Positions 1 through 8,218 of a stretch of DNA of 18,299 nucleotides are shown piece by piece. The stretch is from JAVBNH01 sp031551635 (GTDB lineage Bacteria > Bacillota > Clostridia > Oscillospirales > Acutalibacteraceae): NCBI GenBank assembly GCA_031551635.1, contig JAVBNH010000020.1, positions 1 to 18,299 on the forward strand, read 5' to 3'. The number at the start of each line of letters is the position of its first letter. Position 1 is the first letter of the stretch. Made by a program: the position numbers and the translations under genes. The notes beneath the pieces were generated by a model. That model had not been told where the DNA came from, searched no databases, and worked only from the letters and a program-made list of their open reading frames with translations.

Positions 1-6
1 CAGCAT
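1..6 (-). CDS. 5' end of a divergent leftward gene (only two codons visible)
   Basis: Reading leftward, a GAGGAG ribosome site (15-20) lies 8 nt before an ATG at 6-4, followed by CTG, after which the window ends. A good promoter lies upstream at 53-81. Together these support a real gene start, but only Met-Leu is visible, so no function can be given. It is divergent from the isomerase gene at 174, so the two share the intergenic control region. Confidence 0.6.
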
Positions 7-52
7 GATTTTTTCTCCTCTTTTATGGTTCTTGGTTCTTTTTAACAATCCC

Positions 53-81
53 ATTATATCATAAAAGTGGAGAAAAGTCAG
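53..81 (-). promoter_or_regulatory. sigma-A-type promoter for the leftward gene
   Basis: On the minus strand, CTGACT (complement of 76-81, 4 of 6 to TTGACA) is followed after exactly 17 bp by a perfect TATAAT (complement of 53-58). It lies about 45 bp upstream of the GAGGAG/ATG start at the left edge. Confidence 0.6.
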
Positions 82-91
82 TAGTTTTTTG

Positions 92-125
92 CTTAAAAAG
101 TCCTTGTTTTTCAAGGTTTTTTAAG
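92..125. promoter_or_regulatory. inverted repeat between divergent promoters
   Basis: CTTAAAAA (92-99), then CCTTG (102-106), a T5 loop, CAAGG (112-116) and TTTTTTAAG (117-125) form an almost continuous inverted repeat. It sits between the leftward promoter and the rightward TATAAT and covers the likely -35 area of the rightward gene. It could be an operator or a hairpin terminator, as the T6 run suggests. The sequence alone does not decide. Confidence 0.4.
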
Positions 126-138
126 TTTCACAATCGGC

Positions 139-144
139 TATAAT
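139..144 (+). promoter_or_regulatory. -10 element of the isomerase gene
   Basis: A perfect TATAAT lies 30 bp before the chosen ATG at 174. No good -35 hexamer is seen at 16-18 bp; that position is the T-rich arm of the inverted repeat at 92-125, which suggests an activator-dependent or repeat-regulated promoter. Confidence 0.5.
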
Positions 145-173
145 ACAAAGATAATACTATGGAGGGACACGAA

Positions 174-971
174 ATGCAATTCGGAATGCCGACGCTGATT
201 GAACTGAGGTCGATTGAGGAAAACGCGTCGCTCTGCCGCGAGCTGGGGCTTGATTTTGTTGAGTTTAATATGGATATGCCGGAGTATCAGGTTGACAGAC
301 TTGACATAAACAGGTTTGCCGAAGCCATGGATAAATACGGCATTTTTTTCACAATTCACCTTGAGGACACCGTCTATGCGTGGAATTTCAACACCCGTGT
401 GGCACAGGGCTATACCGAAACTGTTCTGCAGACGATTGAGTTTGCGAAAATGCTGCATATACCGGTGCTGAATATGCATTTTCATCAGGGCGAATATTTC
501 ACTTTACCTCACCGGAAAGCTTATTTGTTTGAGGAATATCGCGATGATTTTCTGCGTAAGCTTACATCTTTCCGCGACGCCTGTGCTTCGGCTGTAGGGG
601 ACGCTGACACAAAAATATGCGTTGAAAACACAAGCTCTTTTACCTTAGATTTTGTCGAGGAAGGTGTCGCTGTTTTACTTGAAAGTCCTGTTTTTGCCCT
701 GACCTTTGATACCGGTCATAATGCGGGCGGCGGTTTCCGGCAGCAGACACTGATTGAGCGGTATATAGAGCGGCTTTCACATATGCATTTGCATGATTAC
801 AGCAAAACTCTGGGCGACCACCTACCACCGGGTGAGGGCGAGCTAGATTTGATAAAATATCTTGATTTGGCAAAAACGCATGAATGCCGCGTGGTGCTTG
901 AAGTCAAAATAATCGAAGGGCTGCGGAAATCAATAAAATGGCTGGAAAAGGAGGTAGGTGTTAGGAGATAG
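174..971 (+). CDS. sugar phosphate isomerase/epimerase, xylose-isomerase-like TIM barrel
   Basis: 265 residues, the usual size of the AP-endonuclease-2/xylose-isomerase-like TIM-barrel family. I chose ATG 174 over the in-frame ATG 159 because GGAGGG (161-166) lies 7 nt before 174 and would fall inside the gene with the earlier start. Metal-site motifs fit the family: MHFH (H102, H104), the Glu of CVENTSS (E151), DTGH (D179, H182), HLHD (H205, H207, D208) and the strand VVLEVK with E243. Family members isomerise or epimerise sugars, sugar phosphates or inositols in the cytoplasm; the substrate cannot be read from this sequence and no sugar operon surrounds it. The C-terminal codons and the TAG stop lie inside a 7-bp-period repeat (955-979), so the last residues (VGVRR) are probably repeat-derived rather than conserved. 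Confidence 0.85.
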   Translation: MQFGMPTLIELRSIEENASLCRELGLDFVEFNMDMPEYQVDRLDINRFAEAMDKYGIFFTIHLEDTVYAWNFNTRVAQGYTETVLQTIEFAKMLHIPVLNMHFHQGEYFTLPHRKAYLFEEYRDDFLRKLTSFRDACASAVGDADTKICVENTSSFTLDFVEEGVAVLLESPVFALTFDTGHNAGGGFRQQTLIERYIERLSHMHLHDYSKTLGDHLPPGEGELDLIKYLDLAKTHECRVVLEVKIIEGLRKSIKWLEKEVGVRR

Positions 972-979
972 GCGATAGG
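955..979. repeat. 7-bp-period TAGG array at a gene 3' end
   Basis: TAGG recurs at 955, 962, 969 and 976, exactly 7 bp apart, with variable bases between (TGT, AGA, CGA). The copy at 969 supplies the TAG stop of the isomerase gene. Because 7 is not a multiple of 3, the array puts TAG in every reading frame. Compare the CTAG array at 14425-14463. Confidence 0.75.
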
Positions 980-1103
980 TTTTTTATAATGACTGTAAAA
1001 AGAGGTATGCATATTAAAATAAAATATTTAATAAATCACCGCGAACATTGTGAAAAATATAGTATATTCTCGTTAGTGAAGAAGGAAGAGAGAAAAGAAC
1101 AAA

Positions 1104-1141
1104 GCGAAAAACCTGCCGAAATGCTTCGACAGATTTTTCGC
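1104..1141 (-). terminator. terminator hairpin after tRNA-Leu
   Basis: GCGAAAAA (1104-1111) pairs perfectly with TTTTTCGC (1134-1141). Inside, the CTG/CAG and CGAA/TTCG segments also pair. Read leftward it follows the tRNA 3' end by only 2 nt and is followed by a U-rich stretch (TTTGTTCTTTT). It may also stop rightward transcription from the isomerase gene. Confidence 0.65.
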
Positions 1142-1143
1142 TT

Positions 1144-1230
1144 TGGTGCCGGTGGCCGGGGTCGAACCGGCACGGTATCGCTACCACTGGATTTTGAGTC
1201 CAGCACGTCTGCCAATTCCATCACACCGGC
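1144..1230 (-). tRNA. tRNA-Leu (CAA)
   Basis: The minus-strand complement folds as an 87-nt class II tRNA: acceptor stem GCCGGTG/CACCGGC with an encoded CCA (1146-1144), T loop TTCGACC, a long variable arm, and an anticodon stem CTGGA/TCCAG. The seven-base loop CTCAAAA (1198-1192) has anticodon CAA at 1196-1194, reading UUG leucine codons. It is a single gene, not part of a tRNA cluster, with its own promoter and terminator. Confidence 0.95.
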
Positions 1231-1245
1231 AAAATAATTTGTATA

Positions 1246-1274
1246 AGTTTAGCACAATTCACGTTTAAAATCAA
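1246..1274 (-). promoter_or_regulatory. promoter of tRNA-Leu
   Basis: On the minus strand, TTGATT (complement of 1269-1274) is followed after 17 bp by TAAACT (complement of 1246-1251), with an upstream TGC that makes it an extended -10. The -10 lies 15 bp before the mature tRNA 5' end, leaving a short 5' leader. Confidence 0.5.
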
Positions 1275-1323
1275 GGGGAAATTTCTAAAATTTTTATTTT
1301 ATTTTGTACAAGGGTGATTATGA

Positions 1324-1353
1324 TTGATTATACGCTACGCGTCGTATTATAAT
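1324..1353 (+). promoter_or_regulatory. possible upstream promoter of the large secreted-protein gene
   Basis: TTGATT (1324-1329) and a perfect TATAAT (1348-1353) are separated by 18 bp. The spacer carries an imperfect inverted repeat (TTATACG ... CGTATTATAA), a possible operator. It would give a leader of about 145 nt. The promoter at 1378-1405 is the stronger candidate. Confidence 0.35.
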
Positions 1354-1377
1354 AGACTATATCGCGGAATTTGTCGC

Positions 1378-1405
1378 TTGAAATAGTGCTATAAAATTAT
1401 ATAAT
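1378..1405 (+). promoter_or_regulatory. strong promoter of the large secreted-protein gene
   Basis: TTGAAA (1378-1383, 5 of 6 to consensus), a 16-bp spacer and a perfect TATAAT (1400-1405). The predicted start, near 1412, falls just before the first leader repeat (1416), giving a 5' leader of about 90 nt. Confidence 0.6.
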
Positions 1406-1415
1406 ATAAGTGGAC

Positions 1416-1489
1416 GCAAATGCAATTTATTTGTGTATATTTGTATTTGCTTTTTTTTACATAAATTACGCCGCAAATACAATTTATTT
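1416..1489 (+). promoter_or_regulatory. leader with three related repeats and alternative hairpins
   Basis: GCAAATGCAATTTATTT (1416-1432) and GCAAATACAATTTATTT (1473-1489) differ at one base. Between them, TTGTATTTGC (1441-1450) is the perfect complement of 1473-1482 and pairs with 1416-1425 through nine Watson-Crick pairs and one G-U. The first hairpin is followed at once by T8 (1451-1458), like an intrinsic terminator. The second ends 8 nt before the AAGGAG ribosome site (1491-1496). The two hairpins cannot form together. An attenuator or a protein-binding site is inferred; no known riboswitch class is recognised. Confidence 0.4.
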
Positions 1490-1504
1490 TAAGGAGATGT
1501 ATCT

Positions 1505-4500
1505 ATGACATTGTCGAAGAAAATTCTGAGCACACTACTTGCCGCACTTATGCTCGTAACTTCGCTGTCTGTCGGATTTTACGCTTCGGCAGCTTTGGCA
1601 AATGAAAGTCAGGAGTACGATTACCTCGCTGAATACCTGGCTAAGGATTATGTTGCGAAAAAAACAAATTATGATGTTGAGCATAAGCAGGACTATACTA
1701 CTGTCGGCTGGTCGGAGGAAAATAACGCCTTCATGACCGAGCACAGAGTCACTGCTAAAGATAATCTCGCAAGCGATATTTTTACCGCCGCGGAAAAGTT
1801 TTTTTACATAGCCAACAGTATCATCAGCTATGAATACGGTAAAGACAGCTATAACCCTGAAATTCTGAAAAATACGATTCTTTATAACCTTGAGCCGAGG
1901 ATGCAGTATATCGCAGGCACAAGGGTTGAGCCGGTTGACCCGGACGACCCGGACGGACCTACGCAGAGCGTGCAGGTCAAGGCATATGAATGGTATAATG
2001 TCGAATCCGTCATAACCTTTTTTATGGGCGGCGCGACAGCCGTTAACTCCGGCAACTGGTATCACAAGTATATTTTCCATACCATCAATGACATTAACAG
2101 TGTTCTTCTGGACATTGACGAAATTGAAAGCGCCGACCCTTACCTGATTACACGTGAGCTGACCGCTACCTTCACCTTTAAAAAGGAGCTTGACGTAAAC
2201 GGAGTTAAGTCTCTGTATTCCTTCAAGGCGCTCGACCTTGTTATCCCTGCACCGGTAAACGATAACTTCACTATAACTAACCTTCTAAACGCTTCTTATA
2301 TATTGCTTGACCCATTTGCGTCCTTCTGGAACTCTAATCAATTCGTAAATATGACTGATGCCCAGTTATCAGCCTGGCGTAACGGCGCGGGTTCCGGTTT
2401 TATGTCCGCATATAACTTAATCAAAGATTACAGCTCCGAGGTTAAGTATCACCTGTTCGGCGAGCATATCGGCGATATAATGCATGTTCTGGGGAATACC
2501 ACTCCAATCTCTCTCAAGCCTCAAAGAGCGAATGTCAGAACAAACACCTCCGGACAGCCTGTTCCTTATTATACAGGTCAGACAGTCCGCACCGTTTCAG
2601 TGACTAACCCCAATATCGGCGGCACACAAAGTGTTAATTATAACAAGCTTGACGATGTTATCGCGAAGATTGACCAATTGCTTACCGGCGACGCTCTAAA
2701 GCCCCTTATACCGGTTATCGGACCGATGCTGCTGCCTGAGTTTACAGGGAATTTTGCGAATTTTAATTCCATCACAGAATTGCTTGAATATACTATCAAA
2801 GATTTATTATTTTCTGATACACTTATTACAACGCTGATGAGCTTCCTCTATCCTGAAGTTTCAAAAGCTTTATATGAGCTTGAGGTTGTAGGAACTGAAT
2901 TTATTGACTCAATTGTTTGGAATGCTATCGAGAACGGAAACAATCAAATCTATGCTCTTCCTGGTAGTTTTACAACGCAAATTCTCGGAACAAACGCTTC
3001 ACCCAAATCCTATTCTCCTACTTTGTATAGCGGCAGAGGTTATGCCGACCCGACTATCAAAACCAATACCTCTGCTCATGCCACATTACGAGCAATCTTT
3101 ATGGCTGCCAGTAATAATCATAATTCTTATTCCAACGGCGCCAGATACACTGACTGGGATACATTTAACTGGGATAATGTTAAATGGGGTTTTGAAGACT
3201 GCACCACTATGGAGCAAAGGGAAAAGCTTTTCTATGACTCAATTTACCTTGTTTTCAGAGGTCTTGGCGCTATGTGGCGCGCATTGACGGCTGGCGAACC
3301 CACTCTGGGCGGTCAGACAGCTGAAAACAGGCTGAGAGTTATTGATGCCGGCGGATTTATTGATGTCGAGGCAACTGGGCGCGAAACATACTCAAACCTT
3401 TTTGTTCCGCTTTTTGAGGTCTTAGGCTTAACAAACGCACAGATAAGAACCCCCCAGAGTTACTGGTCTTTAAATGCCGGCGACATGGGACTGGCGATAT
3501 TTATGCCGCTGTTTGACTGGGTTATTAATGATTTTCTAAATGCTCCGGTTAAAACAATATGCAATATTTTACCGAACCTTATACATTATCTCGACCCTAC
3601 AACACCTTATTCACCTGTCAGGCTTCTCAAGGGAACCGCTGTTAACGGATCATCATGCCCACGTTTTTCATTAAAGTTGGATGTTCAGATTACACTGCTT
3701 TGGATAGGCGATGTAGTTACTATTTCAGACTTATACGACCTTGGCGATCTAGTTGGCGATTTGCTTGACGGCGTTGATGTATTTGCTATGCTTGAATCGG
3801 GACTGAACGGTATTTTAGGCTCAGATTTATTAAAGCTGACCGGAAAAATTCCTGTTAAGGATGCAGACGGTAAACCAATAATCGATCCGGATACCGGCGA
3901 GGATATGGTTCGGGAGGTGCCGGTTAAACTGCCGAAGCTGATGCTGCAGAAGCTACTGGATTGCGCTACTCTATACACAAACACCAACACCAGATGCGTA
4001 ACAGTGCCGCCTATTAACGGAGCATACCCGGGCGGCGGGGCTTCACCCGAAAGAACAAAATTATATCAGGTAAAGAATCCGGGAGATATTCTTCTTTACC
4101 TTCTGAGATTCCTGCTCTCAAGCCTTGAGTATAGGAACTTCAACGGGAATCCGGCGGCGCCGTTTGACGAGGGAATGCTTGCTAACCTTTTTGGGGTGGA
4201 CATGGAGCAGGAGCTGGTTGGCGGTATGACTATAGGCTCGTTGATTACCAATATCAGCTGTAACTTCGACGAAGTAATCTGCGCTATAGTTGAGCTCTTG
4301 TATCCGAACGACAACGGAAACGAGTATAAGAACGTTTTTGATTCAAGCCCCGGCGACAGCAAGTTTATTTATGACCTCACTCATGTCAATTACCATAAGA
4401 ATGTTTTGATTGACAGCAGGACTTCTAGAAAATTCGGACCAGCTGTACCTTACTCACCGTATTGGACACGTGACAATGCCACCTATGTTGTCGGAAATCT

Positions 4501-6103
4501 TGACGGTATGATTGGCGATGTGCTGGCCATGCTCAAGCTGGAAGGCTTTGAAAGTCTTGACAAGGCTTTAGGTGACCTTATCGGTCAGTATATCTATTCA
4601 AACGAAACTCTGAGTATGCTCGGTAACATTATTTACGGCGATTTGATCGGAATGCTTGATACTCTTGTTGACGGTATATCCCTGACGCCGCTGTTGAATG
4701 ATTTCCTCGGTGTTGATCTCGATGTGAAAAGGATAGGTAATGCTTTCAGTCAGGCCTTCGGTTCAACATATGATTCTCAGGTTATCTCACTGATGGTTAA
4801 TGACGAGGACGGCAGCTGGTCAAAGGATAATTTCTACACTGCTGACGGAATGGCGCTTGACTGGGGTTTCAATGACCGCGACATTAATAAAGAGCTGCCT
4901 AACGCCTCTGCAAACGCGAAGCTGACAAAGGATCAGATTTTCTCGAGAAGCATCTCAGCTCTTGTTTCACCACTGTCCTTTATATTCCGTTACCTCTTCC
5001 TTGATGAGAATATTAAGCTTTTGGATCTTATCAATATCAAGGGTTACGCAGGCTACCAGTACGCTTTGATTCCACTGTTTGAGATGTTCGGCATAACTAA
5101 TATAGACGGACTGGTAAACTACAAAACCTATTATGAGGAAACAAAGTCTCTTAATTACGCCACTCTGAGTGCGGCTGATAAAAAGATTGGCGACATGAAG
5201 GTTGTCGAGTATTTGGTTAATCCTGTACTCGGATTTGTGCATAAGCTTGTCGCCGCGCCTGTAACAACTCTTCTGACAGCGCTGCCAAACCTGCTGTTTG
5301 TGCTCAATATGGGCGGCATAAATGATATTCTAAATAACCTGCTGCACCCGTTGCTTGTTATATTTGACATCATTAAACCTGTTGTTGACATAAATAAGGT
5401 AATCAAGCCGCTGCTGGCAGATATCGATCTGGGAGGTCTCGACCTTAATATTTCGCTTCCGCTCGACATCGACCTCACTACCATGATTAACGGTCTTCTT
5501 GACGGACTTCTCGGCAATGTTCTCACCTTCGAAGGCGTTACAATTAAGCTCCCCTACCTTGATTTTGCCACACTTTGCGTCGGTACAGTTTATGAATATA
5601 TGTCCCAGACAGGACAGTGGATTGTTAAGCTGAATTCCGGCAAAGGCAGAGATTTGGTGACTGTAATTCTCAGGTATGTCGGCGAAACGCTATTCATGCC
5701 GGAGAATAAAGAAGCGGTTACCCAACTGCTTATCAACCTCGGAAAGCTTGATGTCATCGACGCGAAAACGGTTAGAGATATTTTTGACGCTCTGTATGAG
5801 CTGGCAATGACCTATGACGCACCGGATAGGGTGCTTCAGATAGTCTACCTCTTGTCGACTGTCGCGGTGCCGGTTCTAGATGAGCTGGGCGACCGCTTCT
5901 CGGCACCCACAGTTGATTTCAGCCTCATTGACTTCCTCGGAAACATCAGCTCGCCGCAGTTCGGAGATATGTTTATGAAGTTGATGGAGGCAAAGGAATC
6001 AAGTCCTCCGATTTCAGCCTTCGCCGCTTTGATTATGAGAATTCGTGATTTCTTCCAGAGAATTATTGATTTCTTCAAGTCACTCTTTGGCGGCATGGCA
6101 TAA
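1505..6103 (+). CDS. large secreted protein of unknown function with internal duplication
   Basis: 1532 residues; ATG 1505 follows AAGGAG (1491-1496) by 8 nt. The N-terminus is a classical signal peptide: a KK positive end, a hydrophobic core of about 18 residues, then ASAALA with cleavage likely near residue 32. I recognise no named domain. Residues about 561-696 and 1120-1267 are related copies: each begins with WGF, then has PLFE plus [VM][LF]G[LI]TN (635-644 and 1190-1199), then AP-V-T with LPNL (680-692 and 1252-1263). Other leucine-rich, probably helical stretches contain repeated DLLDG/DGLLG motifs. The C-terminus is amphipathic and aromatic-basic (FFQRIIDFFKSLFGG), with no LPxTG sorting signal, choline-binding repeat or dockerin. 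It is a single-gene unit between a strong promoter and a terminator. A cell-surface or extracellular role is inferred from the signal peptide only. Confidence 0.8.
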   Translation: MTLSKKILSTLLAALMLVTSLSVGFYASAALANESQEYDYLAEYLAKDYVAKKTNYDVEHKQDYTTVGWSEENNAFMTEHRVTAKDNLASDIFTAAEKFFYIANSIISYEYGKDSYNPEILKNTILYNLEPRMQYIAGTRVEPVDPDDPDGPTQSVQVKAYEWYNVESVITFFMGGATAVNSGNWYHKYIFHTINDINSVLLDIDEIESADPYLITRELTATFTFKKELDVNGVKSLYSFKALDLVIPAPVNDNFTITNLLNASYILLDPFASFWNSNQFVNMTDAQLSAWRNGAGSGFMSAYNLIKDYSSEVKYHLFGEHIGDIMHVLGNTTPISLKPQRANVRTNTSGQPVPYYTGQTVRTVSVTNPNIGGTQSVNYNKLDDVIAKIDQLLTGDALKPLIPVIGPMLLPEFTGNFANFNSITELLEYTIKDLLFSDTLITTLMSFLYPEVSKALYELEVVGTEFIDSIVWNAIENGNNQIYALPGSFTTQILGTNASPKSYSPTLYSGRGYADPTIKTNTSAHATLRAIFMAASNNHNSYSNGARYTDWDTFNWDNVKWGFEDCTTMEQREKLFYDSIYLVFRGLGAMWRALTAGEPTLGGQTAENRLRVIDAGGFIDVEATGRETYSNLFVPLFEVLGLTNAQIRTPQSYWSLNAGDMGLAIFMPLFDWVINDFLNAPVKTICNILPNLIHYLDPTTPYSPVRLLKGTAVNGSSCPRFSLKLDVQITLLWIGDVVTISDLYDLGDLVGDLLDGVDVFAMLESGLNGILGSDLLKLTGKIPVKDADGKPIIDPDTGEDMVREVPVKLPKLMLQKLLDCATLYTNTNTRCVTVPPINGAYPGGGASPERTKLYQVKNPGDILLYLLRFLLSSLEYRNFNGNPAAPFDEGMLANLFGVDMEQELVGGMTIGSLITNISCNFDEVICAIVELLYPNDNGNEYKNVFDSSPGDSKFIYDLTHVNYHKNVLIDSRTSRKFGPAVPYSPYWTRDNATYVVGNLDGMIGDVLAMLKLEGFESLDKALGDLIGQYIYSNETLSMLGNIIYGDLIGMLDTLVDGISLTPLLNDFLGVDLDVKRIGNAFSQAFGSTYDSQVISLMVNDEDGSWSKDNFYTADGMALDWGFNDRDINKELPNASANAKLTKDQIFSRSISALVSPLSFIFRYLFLDENIKLLDLINIKGYAGYQYALIPLFEMFGITNIDGLVNYKTYYEETKSLNYATLSAADKKIGDMKVVEYLVNPVLGFVHKLVAAPVTTLLTALPNLLFVLNMGGINDILNNLLHPLLVIFDIIKPVVDINKVIKPLLADIDLGGLDLNISLPLDIDLTTMINGLLDGLLGNVLTFEGVTIKLPYLDFATLCVGTVYEYMSQTGQWIVKLNSGKGRDLVTVILRYVGETLFMPENKEAVTQLLINLGKLDVIDAKTVRDIFDALYELAMTYDAPDRVLQIVYLLSTVAVPVLDELGDRFSAPTVDFSLIDFLGNISSPQFGDMFMKLMEAKESSPPISAFAALIMRIRDFFQRIIDFFKSLFGGMA

Positions 6104-6187
6104 AACAATTTTCAGGAGTCAGCTTACAGGTTTTCAGGTATGCATCGATTTTTCCTGATTTGTAATTAAAAAAGTAAATAAAACAAG

Positions 6188-6215
6188 GGGATGTTTCAGA
6201 TTAATGAAACATCCC
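6188..6215. terminator. terminator after the large secreted-protein gene, probably bidirectional
   Basis: GGGATGTTTCA (6188-6198), loop GATTAA, and TGAAACATCCC (6205-6215) form a perfect 11-bp stem followed by TTAGTTTT. On the other strand it is followed by CTTGTTTTATTT, so it can also end the leftward regulator transcript whose stop is at 6249. Confidence 0.8.
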
Positions 6216-6248
6216 TTAGTTTTAAAAAATCTACATTTAACACCGCAG

Positions 6249-6791
6249 TCACATGCTGCTTTGAATAAATTTGTTGAAAACAGCGTTGATTTTTTCGCGA
6301 TTATATGTATTGTTCTTTATTGTCAGAGCGAAAACCTCGGTCATACCTCCGAGAATAAAGGTAGAAGCAATGGCTTTTTCATAGTCCTGCGCCAGAGTTG
6401 ATTTATTCGCTTCCAGAAAGTTTTCATTGATTTTATCCTTGAAAAGCTTTATAGCTCTAGCCGCCATGGGGGAGTTCAGCAGCTTGTGATAAAACTCCAT
6501 ATCCTTTTCGAAAAAGTCGAAAAAAGCGTTAAGGTATTGGTTTTTATTGCTGATAAGCTCCTCATAGGTTATTGTACTGCTGCGTGAGAAAATGTCGTCA
6601 AGCAGTTCATTTGCCCAGGTGTCACGGCAATCATAAATGTCCATAAAATGCAGGTAAAAAGTGCTTTTGTTAACATCGGCTTTGTCGCATAGCTCCCGCA
6701 CGGTGATGTCGTTTATGCTCTTTTCAAGCATCAGATCAACCAGTGCAGTGTAGATGTTCTTTTTGGTACGCTTTACTCTTCTGTCCGGCAT
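6249..6791 (-). CDS. TetR/AcrR-family transcriptional regulator
   Basis: 180 residues, typical for TetR proteins. The N-terminal helix-turn-helix lies at about residues 24-45 (TVRELCDKADVNKSTFYLHF, with the family's STFYxHF recognition-helix end). The rest is an all-helical ligand/dimer domain resembling the Firmicutes-type TetR C-terminal domain. The start is uncertain: AAGGAG (complement of 6802-6807) lies 10 nt before ATG 6791 and 7 nt before an adjacent in-frame TTG at 6794. ATG was chosen; the difference is one residue. It begins 40 nt after the stop of the aminotransferase gene on the same strand, so the two are probably co-transcribed, and the regulator may control its own operon. The ligand is unknown. 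Confidence 0.9.
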   Translation of the reverse strand: MPDRRVKRTKKNIYTALVDLMLEKSINDITVRELCDKADVNKSTFYLHFMDIYDCRDTWANELLDDIFSRSSTITYEELISNKNQYLNAFFDFFEKDMEFYHKLLNSPMAARAIKLFKDKINENFLEANKSTLAQDYEKAIASTFILGGMTEVFALTIKNNTYNREKINAVFNKFIQSSM

Positions 6792-6830
6792 CAAACTATC
6801 GCTCCTTCTTATTTTATAACATTATATATG

Positions 6831-8051
6831 CTATTTTTGCTTATAGTAGCTGAGGAAATCGGCAAGGCGGCTGACAGCGTCCATCAATAGCTCCTCACCG
6901 GGCAGGAGGACTATCCTGAAATGGTCGCATTCGGGGTAATTGAAACCGGTACCCTGCACAAGGAGCACCTTTTTATCATTCAGAAAATCAAGTACAAATT
7001 TTCTGTCGTCTGTGATATTGAATTTTTTTATGTCGAGCTTTGGGAAAATATAGAAGGCAGCTTTGGGCTTAACCGCGCTCAGTCCGTCTATTTTTTCGAT
7101 TGCGTCGCAGACAAGCTGACGCTGGTGAAAGATTCTGCCGTCCGGCAAGGTATCTGAATCAACATAATTCTCAGGGTCAGACAATGCACTTTCTATGACA
7201 TGCTGTGAAGGAACATTCGAGCACATACGCATCGAGGTGAGCATGTTCAGTCCTTCTATATAACCCTTTGCCATGGATTTGTCGCCGCTCAGGCACATCC
7301 AGCCGCTTCTGTAGCCGGCGATTCTGTGTGATTTCGAGAGTCCGTTGAGATTAACAACGAGTAAATCCGGAGCGAAGGAGGCAATTGCGGTATGCTTGCC
7401 GCCGTCCATAATGATTCTGTCATAAATTTCGTCTGCGAAAATTATGAGGGAGTTCTGTCTCGCGACCTCAACAATTTCTTTCAAAGTGTCGTCGCTGTAT
7501 AGAGCGCCGGTAGGATTATTAGGATTAATTATCACTATAGCCTTTGTTTTAGCGGTGATTTTGTTTTTTATATCGCTTATATCTGGATTCCACCCGGCTT
7601 GCTCATCACAGACATAATGCACGGGATTCCCTCCGGCAAGAGTTATAGCGCCTGTCCAGAGAGGATAGTCCGGTGCGGGAACAAGCACCTCATCGCCGTT
7701 ATCGAGGAGGGCTTGCACAGAAATCATTATAAGCTCGCTGACGCCGTTTCCGGTGTAAATATCGTTAACACTTACATTCGGAATGCTTTTAAAATTGCAG
7801 TATCTTTTTATAGCTTCACGCGAGGAAAGAATGCCCTTTGAATCGGAGTAACCCTCAGAAATCGAGAGGTTGTCTCTCATCGAATGGGTGATGTTTTCAG
7901 GAGCTATAAAGCCAAAAGGCGCGGGGTTTCCGATGTTAAGCTTGAGGATTTTTATACCCTCAGCCTCCATTTCGTTAGCTCTGTCCATAATCGGACCGCG
8001 AATATCATAGCAAACATTATTAAGTTTTGATGATTTTTGAATTTGCCTCAT
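6831..8051 (-). CDS. PLP-dependent aminotransferase, AlaA/AlaT type
   Basis: 406 residues from ATG 8051, the usual length for AlaA-type class I aminotransferases. An in-frame TTG lies 24 nt upstream, but AGAAGGAAA (around 8057-8062) fits ATG 8051 with 5-6 nt spacing. Visible motifs: IGNPAPFGF near the N-terminus, the TGNGVSELI cofactor loop, NPNNPTGA, the DEIYDR strand that holds the PLP-contacting Asp and Tyr, GLSKSHRIAGYRSGW with the Schiff-base lysine K240, and a C-terminal FRIVLLP carrying the carboxylate-binding Arg. The E. coli homologue AlaA makes alanine from pyruvate with glutamate as donor; the same reaction in the cytoplasm is likely but not proven. It lies upstream of a TetR regulator in a probable two-gene unit. 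Confidence 0.92.
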   Translation of the reverse strand: MRQIQKSSKLNNVCYDIRGPIMDRANEMEAEGIKILKLNIGNPAPFGFIAPENITHSMRDNLSISEGYSDSKGILSSREAIKRYCNFKSIPNVSVNDIYTGNGVSELIMISVQALLDNGDEVLVPAPDYPLWTGAITLAGGNPVHYVCDEQAGWNPDISDIKNKITAKTKAIVIINPNNPTGALYSDDTLKEIVEVARQNSLIIFADEIYDRIIMDGGKHTAIASFAPDLLVVNLNGLSKSHRIAGYRSGWMCLSGDKSMAKGYIEGLNMLTSMRMCSNVPSQHVIESALSDPENYVDSDTLPDGRIFHQRQLVCDAIEKIDGLSAVKPKAAFYIFPKLDIKKFNITDDRKFVLDFLNDKKVLLVQGTGFNYPECDHFRIVLLPGEELLMDAVSRLADFLSYYKQK

Positions 8052-8218
8052 AGTATTTCCTTCTAATTTAAACAAAATATAATAATAAACACAATTTGGA
8101 AATATGTTAATTATTGTACCGTTCCTTGATTTTAGTTAATTATAGTATAATAAAATTTACGAATTAAGCCTGAATTGTTAACAGATTGTAAATTGTATTT
8201 TAAAACTGTTGATTATCT

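Noticed and set aside
1036..1237. Open frames on both strands over 1036-1237
   Set aside because: They cover the tRNA-Leu gene and its terminator; the sequence is fully explained by the RNA fold.
2904..3287. 127-codon alternative-frame open frame inside the large secreted-protein gene
   Set aside because: It lies wholly within a long gene with clear coding character and has no ribosome site or recognisable protein features.
8106..8143. GTTAATTAT repeated twice about 29 bp apart upstream of mscL and the aminotransferase
   Set aside because: The region is very AT-rich, so such short repeats are expected by chance and no promoter geometry supports them.
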